A stretch of DNA of 5,573 bases, from assembly GCA_025927795.1 (NCBI GenBank), contig JAICKT010000304.1, positions 1-5,573 of the forward strand. Direction: 5' to 3'. The position numbers were made by a program, and so were the translations under genes. The DNA comes from Parafilimonas sp. GTDB lineage: Bacteria; Bacteroidota; Bacteroidia; Chitinophagales; Chitinophagaceae. The notes below the pieces were generated by a model. It did not search any database. It saw only the letters and a program-made list of their open reading frames with translations, and had not been told where the DNA came from. How positions within the stretch are numbered: position 1 is the stretch's first letter; every line of letters begins with the position of its first letter. Positions 1 through 5,279 of the stretch are shown one piece after another.

Positions 1-56
1 GAAAACGGGAATAATAAAATTCTGAATGAGCGAAGAAATAAAGAATTAAAATTCAT
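1..56 (-). CDS. lpxK: Probable lpxK N-terminus, tetraacyldisaccharide 4'-kinase (partial)
   Basis: A reading frame opens with ATG at 56-54 and runs off the left edge with no stop. It encodes 18 complete residues, MNFNSLFLRSFRILLFPF. The short polar start followed by a hydrophobic R-I-L-L-F-P-F segment resembles the membrane-anchoring N-terminus of Bacteroidota LpxK, the inner-membrane enzyme that phosphorylates the 4' position of the lipid A disaccharide precursor using ATP. The start lies 44 bp after the bioD stop on the same strand, so it could be the next gene of that operon. No Walker motif is visible because only the first residues are present. The family call rests on resemblance recalled from a very short segment; another membrane-anchored protein is possible. 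That a gene starts here is likelier than its exact identity. Confidence 0.45.
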   Translation of the reverse strand, partial: MNFNSLFLRSFRILLFPF

Positions 57-100
57 GTATCAAATGCATTCAAATGTAAGTAAACACAAACGATTCGATT

Positions 101-808
101 TTATTGAAGAAAAAACTGCAACGAATGTTTTATTAACATCGCTTGTTGTTGTACAAACATCGCGTTTATATGTTCAGATGTTGGCACGGTTGCAATTTTT
201 GTATAGCCGCTCCATGCTTCAATTTCTTCTTCATAATTCATAAAATCTTCATTAAACATCCATCCTAATACATCAAGATTATTTTGTTTGCAAACAGACG
301 CTGTTAACAAAGAATGATTAATGCTGCCTAAATAATTTTTGCTTACCAGGATAACTTTAGCATTTAGTTTTTTTATAAGATCAATTATAAATTCATTGTC
401 ATTTAAAGGAACCATTAAACCGCCGGCACCTTCTATAATTAAGTTTTCAGTTTTCAGTTTTGAGTTTTCAGTTGAAGGCTTATCATTATTCACGATTTTA
501 TTATAATCTTCAACAATCTTATCCAGTTCAATTTCTATTCCTTCTTTTCTTGCTGCAATGTGTGGTGATGAAGCCAGTTTTAATTTATATGTTTCAGGGT
601 GAACAATTGTTTTTTTATTTGTAATGAGTGATTTTAAAAGCATTGCATCAGTTCCATCATCAAATCCGGCTTGTACAGGTTTCCAGTAATCTGCTTCGAG
701 TGCTTCACACAAAATTGCGGAAGCAACTGTTTTGCCAACATCTGTTCCAATTCCTGTTACAAAAATTGTAAGCCCCGCCCTAAAGGGAGTTATTTCAAGT
801 TCAAACAT
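101..808 (-). CDS. bioD: Dethiobiotin synthetase BioD
   Basis: This cytoplasmic enzyme closes the ureido ring of 7,8-diaminopelargonic acid with CO2 and ATP, the penultimate step of biotin synthesis. The 235-residue protein shows the P-loop G-I-G-T-D-V-G-K-T (19-27), the K-P-V substrate-binding segment (43-45), S-S-P-H-I-A-A (80-86), the E-G-A-G-G loop (126-130) and L-G-S-I-N-H (160-165) typical of BioD. It is longer than the roughly 205-225 residues usual for the family. The excess lies in two repeat-derived places: residues 7-13 come from a GC-rich repeat arm, and residues 113-122 (T-E-N-S-K-L-K-T-E-N) from a heptamer array just before the E-G-A-G-G strand. The only ATG upstream of the P-loop is at 808, so the start must include the first insertion; it has no Shine-Dalgarno motif. 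The gene follows rsmD by 53 bp on the same strand and is probably cotranscribed. No other biotin gene is visible here. All recognisable catalytic motifs are intact, so it is probably functional. Confidence 0.95.
   Translation of the reverse strand: MFELEITPFRAGLTIFVTGIGTDVGKTVASAILCEALEADYWKPVQAGFDDGTDAMLLKSLITNKKTIVHPETYKLKLASSPHIAARKEGIEIELDKIVEDYNKIVNNDKPSTENSKLKTENLIIEGAGGLMVPLNDNEFIIDLIKKLNAKVILVSKNYLGSINHSLLTASVCKQNNLDVLGWMFNEDFMNYEEEIEAWSGYTKIATVPTSEHINAMFVQQQAMLIKHSLQFFLQ
443..470. repeat. Heptamer tandem repeat inside bioD (4 units)
   Basis: Four head-to-tail 7-nt units fill this stretch: gttttca, gttttca, gttttga, gttttca, with a fifth unit beginning gttg. Read on the minus strand they encode BioD residues 113-122, T-E-N-S-K-L-K-T-E-N, which lie in a loop just ahead of the conserved E-G-A-G-G motif. 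The E. coli protein has no comparable segment there, as far as I recall. Seven is not a multiple of three, so gain or loss of one or two units would shift the bioD frame. Only one unit departs from the others, at one base. Confidence 0.8.
772..789 (-). repeat. GC-rich inverted repeat arm within the bioD 5' end
   Basis: The plus strand reads GCCCCGCCCTAAAGGGAG, a sharp GC island in AT-rich surroundings. It contains a small self-complementary core, CCC-TAAA-GGG, and matches in inverted orientation the arm at 870-888. On the minus strand it encodes BioD residues 7-13 (T-P-F-R-A-G-L), placed between the start codon and the first beta strand that leads into the P-loop. Sequences of this CCCTTTAGGG type recur between genes in many Bacteroidota genomes, from memory; whether this genome has many copies cannot be seen from one window. 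Confidence 0.7.
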
Positions 809-864
809 ATTTTCTAAATTTTACTCTTATTTTAATAACGCAAACATTCTTATTAAGTTGTTGT

Positions 865-1416
865 TTATTCCCCTTTAGGGGATGGGGCAAAAAATGAAAA
901 CACAGTTGTTCCATAGTTTCTTTTAAAACTAAATCCTGCATACTTCTCATAATCATTTCTCGGTGTGTGTTCCAGCACAAAATATCCTTCTTCTGCAATT
1001 AAGTTTTTTGAAACGATAATTTTTGGTAGCTCATCAATAGTGTTTAATGCATAAGGCGGACCTGCGAAAATAAAATCATATTTAGCTGTTGCAGTTTCAA
1101 GAAAGCTAAAAACATCCATTCGAACTATATTGGCGTTTCCAATTTTTAAATCCGCAATATTTTTTTTTATGAACTGACACATCGTTGTATCTTTTTCAAC
1201 AATTGTCAAATCTGCGGCACCTCTTGATGCAAGTTCATAACTTATACTTCCTGTGCCGCCAAATAAATCAAGTGTTTTTGCACCATAAAAATCAATACGA
1301 GTTTGTAAAATATTAAACAATCCTTCTTTTGCAATATCTGTGGTAGGTCTCGTGTAGGGCATTTTTGCGGGAGGATAAATTTTTCTTCCGCCAAGTGAGC
1401 CGGAGATTATCCTCAT
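865..1416 (-). CDS. rsmD: 16S rRNA (guanine966-N2)-methyltransferase RsmD
   Basis: RsmD transfers a methyl group from S-adenosylmethionine to N2 of G966 of 16S rRNA in the small ribosomal subunit. The 183-residue length fits the family. Visible are the N-terminal M-R-I-I-S-G-S-L-G-G-R-K segment (1-12), T-R-P-T-T-D (22-27) followed by K-E-G-L-F-N (30-35), and the SAM-binding motif L-D-L-F-G-G-T-G-S (49-57). The catalytic motif IV reads A-G-P-P-Y (118-122), with glycine at residue 119 (codon 1062-1060) where the usual motif is D/N-P-P-Y/F. The protein should end soon after the V-F-S-F-F strand, but the final A-P-S-P-K-G-E comes from a repeat arm. The start ATG overlaps the stop of the upstream DUF3822 gene as ATGA, which fits translational coupling. 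The identification is firm; the effect of Gly119 on activity is unknown. Confidence 0.95.
   Translation of the reverse strand: MRIISGSLGGRKIYPPAKMPYTRPTTDIAKEGLFNILQTRIDFYGAKTLDLFGGTGSISYELASRGAADLTIVEKDTTMCQFIKKNIADLKIGNANIVRMDVFSFLETATAKYDFIFAGPPYALNTIDELPKIIVSKNLIAEEGYFVLEHTPRNDYEKYAGFSFKRNYGTTVFSFFAPSPKGE
870..888 (+). repeat. GC-rich inverted repeat arm within the rsmD 3' end
   Basis: The plus strand reads CCCCTTTAGGGGATGGGGC, with the perfect hairpin CCCC-TTTA-GGGG at 870-881. Together with the arm at 772-789 it forms an inverted pair separated by about 80 AT-rich bases, a layout like a paired REP element or a very small MITE. On the minus strand it encodes the last seven residues of RsmD (A-P-S-P-K-G-E), and the stop codon lies directly beyond it. 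Transcripts of the operon could fold into a structure here, between rsmD and bioD. No run of T follows, so it is not a normal intrinsic terminator. Confidence 0.7.
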
Positions 1417-2213
1417 AACAAATAATTGGTGTAAGGTAAAAAATAATGCGCCGGATAATCACTAAACTCAGGTGAAACAAACAAAGCTTCATCTACGGTT
1501 CCAGGCACTAATCCTTCAAGATATTGATGCAATAATTCATAGAGCTTTGAATGCTCATTAATGAATCCGCCGGTAATTATTTCTGCATTTTTTTCAATCT
1601 CATATTGCTGAAAAATATTTAAAACAGCATACAAAACTTCTTCGGAGTTATTATAATATTTTGTTTGAAAAAACTGAAGCTTACTCTCTCTGTAAATAAT
1701 TATGGAAAAATAATTTGGATAGAAAAAAAGCTGAACAATATTATCCTGTATCCTAACAATCTGGCAAGATGGCAGCATACTTGCCTTTGGAAATACGTTG
1801 TGTGCAGCATTGTATAAATATTTTTCAATACTCGTTACAATTAAATAATCTTCATAATTCCTGGTAAGAAATTTTTCATCGTCATTAATACCATATATTA
1901 AACCAAAATAATCTTTTATAAAATTTTCATCAGCATTAAGTTCTGCAGGAATAACCAGTTTTTTATCCGAAACCCATAGTAGTGTGGTATCAGAAACATC
2001 CAGCATTAATAGTTTAGAATGCAGTTTCGATTGATTAATCAGGCTCTCAAATGTTGAAGCATCATAATCTCCGCATTGAAAAAATTCAAACGCTGCAAAT
2101 TTTTTTTCCTCTGCCTGCCTGCACCAGCAAGCCAAATGATTTTTACCAACTTCAATGTATAATTGCTGGTTAGTAAGATCATCAGAATATATACTGTATG
2201 TTTTTTGAAGCAT
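1413..2213 (-). CDS. DUF3822 family protein
   Basis: A 266-residue protein without signal peptide or membrane segment, probably cytoplasmic. I assign it to DUF3822, an uncharacterised family largely confined to Bacteroidota whose gene commonly sits next to rsmD. It fits in length, in position (4-nt ATGA overlap with rsmD), in an N-terminal L-Y-I-E-V-G strand followed by a second strand (18-31), and in the C-terminal P-A-H-Y-F motif (254-258). The alternating strands at 157-184, the helix at 190-204 and I-I-T-G-G (212-216) are reminiscent of the actin-like ATPase (ASKHA) fold, as in PilM-type proteins; this is inference, and I see no clear nucleotide-binding signature. Cotranscription with rsmD may mean a link to ribosome maturation, but no function is established. 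The start ATG at 2213 has no Shine-Dalgarno sequence. A frame that opens at 2248 is a shadow in another register. Confidence 0.8.
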   Translation of the reverse strand: MLQKTYSIYSDDLTNQQLYIEVGKNHLACWCRQAEEKKFAAFEFFQCGDYDASTFESLINQSKLHSKLLMLDVSDTTLLWVSDKKLVIPAELNADENFIKDYFGLIYGINDDEKFLTRNYEDYLIVTSIEKYLYNAAHNVFPKASMLPSCQIVRIQDNIVQLFFYPNYFSIIIYRESKLQFFQTKYYNNSEEVLYAVLNIFQQYEIEKNAEIITGGFINEHSKLYELLHQYLEGLVPGTVDEALFVSPEFSDYPAHYFLPYTNYLL

Positions 2214-2231
2214 CGGAAAATTTTCGCTGCA

Positions 2232-2248
2232 ATGTTACTAAATAACAT
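2232..2248. promoter_or_regulatory. Short inverted repeat upstream of the DUF3822 gene
   Basis: ATGTTA (2232-2237) and TAACAT (2243-2248) form a perfect 6-bp inverted repeat around CTAAA, 19-35 bases before the DUF3822 start. It could be a small operator or a leader hairpin. A further AT-only inverted repeat, TATAATTTAT (2260-2269) with ATAAATTATA (2288-2297), lies just upstream. Inverted repeats this short are common by chance in such AT-rich DNA, so a role is only a possibility. I could not find a clear TAnnTTTG promoter in this gap. Confidence 0.2.
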
Positions 2249-2346
2249 CAGTTTACATCTATAATTTATAATTGAATTATATCATTCATAAATTATAACA
2301 AACCTGTTTTTAAAATTTAAAAATTGCTGAAGAGAAACTGCAAAGA

Positions 2347-2940
2347 TTAAAAAGGCAAAACCTTTTTTCCGTACACTTCATTTATTATTAAAGCGCAACA
2401 ACCATAAAATGCAGAAGCACCGCAAACAATGCCTTCATACCCCGCAAATTTGTGTAAAGATTTATTATCAGTAAATGCGCTTACGGCCAGTAAAATAAAA
2501 AGTACGGTTAATGTAAAGAAAACAATTTGTAACAGGCGGCTTAATTTAAGTGTACCAATAAACATAAAAAAAGTAAATAACCCCCAAAGCAATAAATACC
2601 AGCCAAGTGCGGGTTCACTTGATTTATATGCTGCACCAAAAGAAGTGGCAGGTATAAGCCAGATGGCAACGAGTGATAACCAAAAAGAGCCATATGCAAC
2701 GAATGCAGTTGCACCAAACGTGTTATTTTTTTTCCATTCCTGCAAGCCAGCAAAAATTTGCGCAATGCCACCCATAAAAATACCCATGCCCATAATCATT
2801 GAATTGAGTTCAAAAATACCGGCGTTATGAATATTAAGTAAAATAGTTGTCATACCAAAGCCAAGTAAACCCAGCGGCGCGGGATTCGCTGTGTTGTCTT
2901 TAATAATTATTGTTTGGTTGGAAGCAGTGTTAGTATCCAT
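2347..2940 (-). CDS. satP: Acetate/succinate uptake transporter, GPR1/FUN34/YaaH (AceTr) family
   Basis: An inner-membrane protein of 197 residues, close to the 188 of E. coli SatP (YaaH), which takes up acetate and succinate with protons. The family signature N-P-A-P-L-G-L is at 19-25 and runs directly into G-F-G-M-T-T-I-L-L-N (27-36). G-G-I-A-Q-I-F-A-G (57-65), N-T-F-G (73-76), Y-G-S-F-W (83-87), F-I-G-T-L-K (127-132) and the C-terminal G-K-K-V-L-P (191-196) match the E. coli protein closely. Six hydrophobic segments lie at about 21-43, 47-67, 75-96, 110-131, 136-156 and 165-186. The polar N-terminal tail (1-18) is longer than in E. coli. It is transcribed divergently from murQ across 119 bp, with DUF3822 133 bp downstream on the same strand. 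Members of this family form hexameric channels or transporters; the exact substrate range here cannot be read from sequence. Confidence 0.95.
   Translation of the reverse strand: MDTNTASNQTIIIKDNTANPAPLGLLGFGMTTILLNIHNAGIFELNSMIMGMGIFMGGIAQIFAGLQEWKKNNTFGATAFVAYGSFWLSLVAIWLIPATSFGAAYKSSEPALGWYLLLWGLFTFFMFIGTLKLSRLLQIVFFTLTVLFILLAVSAFTDNKSLHKFAGYEGIVCGASAFYGCCALIINEVYGKKVLPF
2349..2367 (-). terminator. Possible weak hairpin terminator at the satP 3' end
   Basis: AAAAAGG and CCTTTTT form a 7-bp inverted repeat around a 5-nt loop, overlapping the last codons and first stop base of satP. On the minus-strand transcript the 3' arm ends in a U run, as in an intrinsic terminator. The stem has only two G-C pairs and the U run is itself part of the stem, so it would terminate poorly if at all. 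It might reduce readthrough from satP into the DUF3822 gene. Confidence 0.25.
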
Positions 2941-3019
2941 ATTTTAAATTTTAATTTTTAAAATAAAGGTATTTTGTCTTAATAAATAAATATTATTCAC
3001 CTTTTAATAATACTGCTTA

Positions 3020-3047
3020 TTGACAGCTTCTTAAACTGCTAATTTTG
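3020..3047 (+). promoter_or_regulatory. Bacteroidota-type promoter for murQ
   Basis: TTG at 3020-3022 and TAATTTTG at 3040-3047 match the -33 TTG and -7 TAnnTTTG elements of the Bacteroidota primary sigma factor, 17 bp apart, at the short end of the known spacing. Transcription would begin near 3052. That leaves only about 8 nt before the ATG at 3060 and about 17 nt before the in-frame ATG at 3069. It lies in the 119-bp gap shared with satP, which is transcribed the other way; I could not assign a satP promoter with confidence. Confidence 0.6.
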
Positions 3048-3059
3048 TAATTAAACCAA

Positions 3060-3890
3060 ATGAAGATTATGCCGCAATTCATTTCTGAAACAGAGCACCC
3101 TTCTGCATACAGGCATCTTGAAAAGATGAGCATTAAAGAAATAATAACCAACATAAATAATGAAGACAAAAAAGTTGCTTTGTCTGTTGAAAAAGCATTG
3201 CCGCAAATAGAAGAATTAATATTTGCTGTTACCGATTGCATGCTGGCTGGCGGAAAATTATTTTACATAGGTGCAGGCACCAGCGGAAGGCTTGGCATTT
3301 TAGATGCAAGCGAATGCCCGCCAACATACGGAGTATCTTATGATCTTGTGCAGGGAATTATTGCCGGTGGCTTGCCCGCTATTACACGGGCAGCAGAATT
3401 TGCTGAAGATGATTTAGAACAAGGCTGGCTTGATTTACAAACGCATAATATAACTTCAAAAGATTTTGTTATTGGTATTGCGGCAAGCGGCACTACACCT
3501 TATGTAATTGGCGCATTAAAAGAATGCTTAAAAAATAATATTGAAACAGGATGTATTACATGTAATAAAAATACGCCGCTGGCAGAGGTTGCCCATTTTC
3601 CGGTTGAAGTAATTACAGGCGCTGAATTTGTTACCGGCAGTACAAGAATGAAGAGCGGCACCGCGCAGAAAATGGTTTTGAATATGGTTTCAACTGCTGC
3701 AATGATTCAGTTGGGAAGAGTGGAAGATAACCGCATGGTGAATATGCAACTGAATAATGAGAAGCTGGTTGATCGCGGTGTAAAAATGCTTATGGAAAAA
3801 GCAGGTTTAAGCGATTATATTTTTGCAAAAAAACTTTTATTACAGGCAGGGACGGTAAAAAAAGCGATTGAATCCATTCATAAAACTTAA
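3060..3890 (+). CDS. murQ: N-acetylmuramic acid 6-phosphate etherase MurQ
   Basis: MurQ cleaves the D-lactyl ether of MurNAc-6-phosphate to give GlcNAc-6-phosphate and D-lactate in the cytoplasm, in recycling of cell-wall sugars. The 276-residue protein is one SIS domain with the MurQ hallmarks: G-A-G-T-S-G-R-L-G (71-79), D-A-S-E-C-P-P-T (82-89) with the predicted catalytic Glu85, A-E-D (115-117) with the second acid Glu116 (31 residues later, as for Glu83 and Glu114 of the E. coli enzyme), A-S-G-T-T-P-Y (142-148), and G-A-E-F-V-T-G-S-T-R-M-K-S-G-T (187-201). It is about 20 residues shorter than the E. coli protein at the C-terminus, where that family is variable. ATG at 3060 gives M-K-I-M-P-Q-F; the in-frame ATG at 3069 is equally possible and better placed after the promoter. 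No anmK, nag or murP gene lies alongside, so the other recycling steps must be encoded elsewhere. The T9SS cargo gene follows by 47 bp. Confidence 0.97.
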   Translation: MKIMPQFISETEHPSAYRHLEKMSIKEIITNINNEDKKVALSVEKALPQIEELIFAVTDCMLAGGKLFYIGAGTSGRLGILDASECPPTYGVSYDLVQGIIAGGLPAITRAAEFAEDDLEQGWLDLQTHNITSKDFVIGIAASGTTPYVIGALKECLKNNIETGCITCNKNTPLAEVAHFPVEVITGAEFVTGSTRMKSGTAQKMVLNMVSTAAMIQLGRVEDNRMVNMQLNNEKLVDRGVKMLMEKAGLSDYIFAKKLLLQAGTVKKAIESIHKT

Positions 3891-3920
3891 TTGCTGAAAT
3901 TCTAATTTTCTGTAATTTGG
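3891..3920 (+). promoter_or_regulatory. Candidate promoter for the T9SS cargo gene
   Basis: TTG at 3891-3893, directly after the murQ stop, is followed after 19 bp by TAATTTGG (3913-3920), one base off the TAnnTTTG consensus. Start of transcription would fall near 3925, 13 nt before the ATG at 3938. In DNA this AT-rich a single-mismatch match is weak evidence, and the gene may also be read from the murQ promoter. Confidence 0.3.
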
Positions 3921-3937
3921 TGGTATAAATTTCGTCT

Positions 3938-5176
3938 ATGAAAAAGTTTTTACCCATTACAATCTTACTCTTTATTTTAACTGCTGCAAACTGCTATTCG
4001 CAATCAAAAAAATTCTTTGCTGTTACGGGCGAGCAATACGGAAGTGTAAACTGGATTGCATTCCGGCAATTTGATCTTGATGATGCGGCAAAAATTAAAA
4101 CATTGTATGTTCCTGCAGAAACAAATGAAGTGGTATATGACGCATTAACTGCAAGTCCATTAAATAATAGTGCAGACGCTGTAAAAAATACTAATCCACA
4201 GGCTTGTGGTTGTTTAAACAGCAGAATGGTTGCTGCCATCGCATATGATGAAGCAGATAATCGCTTATATTATTCAACTATGCTGGGTAATCAACTGCGT
4301 TATCTTGATTTGAATGATGACAAGCCAAAATCTTACGCAGTTACAACGCAGCTTTTGAAAAATTTTCCCAATCAGCCGGGTGAAGCTTCCAATATTACAC
4401 GCATGTGTTTTGCGGCAAATGGTTTCGGTTATGCACTTACAAATGATAACCAACACCTCATTCAATTTTCTACACAAAAGCACGGCGACATAAAAGATCT
4501 CGGAAATCTTATTGACGCAAAATCAAACGGAGAAAATTCAGTAAAAACTCAAATTAAAAGCTGGGGCGGAGATATGATTGCAGATGCAAATGGTTCACTT
4601 TATTTATTTGCTATGCAGAAGGGCGTTTTTAAAATAAACCCGGTTACAAAAGTTGCAACTTATCTCGGCAATATAAAAAGTATGCCTGATGGTTATACAA
4701 TAAACGCTTCAATGGCAATTGGCGGTGCAAATGTTATTGTTGCAAGTTCAACAAATACTTCTGCGTACTATCGCGTTGACTTAAACACTTTGCAGGCAAC
4801 AGTATTGAGTACTGGTAATACTAAAGTGTATAATGTTTCGGATTTTGCAAATGCAACGCTTGCTTTCGATGATAATAAAAAAGTTAGTTCAGTTTCCGCA
4901 AAAACTTTAGATGCAGTTGCTGTAAATATTTATCCAAACCCTGTTACTGCACATAATTTTTATGTGCAACTTTCAAATTTTACAAAAGGAAAATATACAA
5001 TTGAAATAAGCCAGTTGCAAGGCAAAAAAATATTGCAGCATGAAATAAATATTTCAGGAGTACAAACAGAGAAAATTAATTTACCGAAAGGAGTTAGTGC
5101 TGGCGCTTATCTTATCAAGATAATGAATGAAAAAGGCGAGGGTGTTTACGCTGACAAAGTAATTGTTGCTAACTAA
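3938..5176 (+). CDS. Secreted protein of unknown function with T9SS type A sorting domain
   Basis: A 412-residue exported protein. Residues 1-22 form a Sec signal peptide: M-K-K, a hydrophobic stretch, then C-Y-S-Q with likely cleavage near residue 21 or 22. Cys19 follows A-A-N, which is a poor lipobox, so a lipoprotein is unlikely. Residues 327-412 match the type A C-terminal domain recognised by the type IX (Por) secretion system: N-I-Y-P-N-P-V (330-336), K-Y-T-I-E-I at 352-357, then a G-A-Y-L-I-K-I strand (389-395) and a final V-I-V strand. The protein should therefore cross the outer membrane and be released or anchored at the cell surface. The middle part (about 25-315) has repeated short beta strands with D/N-G turns, such as D-A-N-G-S-L-Y-L-F (216-224) and G-V-F-K-I-N-P (229-235), suggesting a beta-propeller-like fold. 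I recognise no enzyme motif. Two close cysteines (C90, C92) stand in a likely loop. The gene ends at a strong terminator and starts 47 bp after murQ. Confidence 0.85.
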   Translation: MKKFLPITILLFILTAANCYSQSKKFFAVTGEQYGSVNWIAFRQFDLDDAAKIKTLYVPAETNEVVYDALTASPLNNSADAVKNTNPQACGCLNSRMVAAIAYDEADNRLYYSTMLGNQLRYLDLNDDKPKSYAVTTQLLKNFPNQPGEASNITRMCFAANGFGYALTNDNQHLIQFSTQKHGDIKDLGNLIDAKSNGENSVKTQIKSWGGDMIADANGSLYLFAMQKGVFKINPVTKVATYLGNIKSMPDGYTINASMAIGGANVIVASSTNTSAYYRVDLNTLQATVLSTGNTKVYNVSDFANATLAFDDNKKVSSVSAKTLDAVAVNIYPNPVTAHNFYVQLSNFTKGKYTIEISQLQGKKILQHEINISGVQTEKINLPKGVSAGAYLIKIMNEKGEGVYADKVIVAN

Positions 5177-5196
5177 TTCCCTGAGAAATCAAAAAT

Positions 5197-5225
5197 AAAC
5201 CCGCTTGCAAACAGGCGGGTTTTTT
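5197..5225 (+). terminator. Intrinsic (rho-independent) terminator
   Basis: A GC-rich stem, AAACCCGCTTG (5197-5207) pairing with CAGGCGGGTTT (5212-5222) around the loop CAAA, has 11 pairs including one U-G wobble. A run of six T at 5220-5225 follows. It begins 20 bases after the stop of the T9SS cargo gene and separates that transcription unit from fabD. Confidence 0.9.
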
Positions 5226-5234
5226 GTTTATATT

Positions 5235-5265
5235 TTGTAATGATTTTTAGAACTAATTACTTTTG
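5235..5265 (+). promoter_or_regulatory. Bacteroidota-type promoter for fabD
   Basis: TTG at 5235-5237 and TACTTTTG at 5258-5265 match -33 TTG and -7 TAnnTTTG, separated by 20 bp. The -7 match is perfect. The predicted start near 5270 gives a leader of only about 10 nt before the fabD ATG at 5280. The -33 element lies 10 bases after the T run of the upstream terminator, so fabD starts a fresh transcription unit. Confidence 0.65.
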
Positions 5266-5279
5266 AATAAACCTGCTAT

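Noticed and set aside
1..243. Plus-strand open frame from the left edge, including a 62-codon ATG frame at 55-243
   Set aside because: It is antisense to the bioD 3' end and to the probable lpxK start, has no recognisable protein features, and overlaps a gene with clear family motifs.
443..470. CRISPR-like or direct-repeat array
   Set aside because: Units are 7 nt without spacers and lie within a coding sequence; it is a simple tandem repeat.
870..881. CCCC-TTTA-GGGG hairpin as an rsmD transcription terminator
   Set aside because: The stem has only four pairs and no T run follows on the minus strand; its match to an inverted partner at 772-789 points to a repeat element.
801..998. 65-codon minus-strand frame across the rsmD end and bioD start
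   Set aside because: It overlaps the real rsmD and bioD frames in another register and has no conserved features.
2541..2771. 76-codon minus-strand frame within satP
   Set aside because: Out-of-register shadow of the membrane-protein coding sequence.
2429..2830. 133-codon plus-strand frame
   Set aside because: It is wholly antisense to satP, whose family motifs and membrane segments fix the coding strand; the frame is a shadow.
3938..3994. Lipoprotein signal (Cys19) in the T9SS cargo
   Set aside because: The residues before Cys19 are A-A-N, and Asn at -1 does not fit a lipobox; the sequence reads better as a standard Sec signal peptide.
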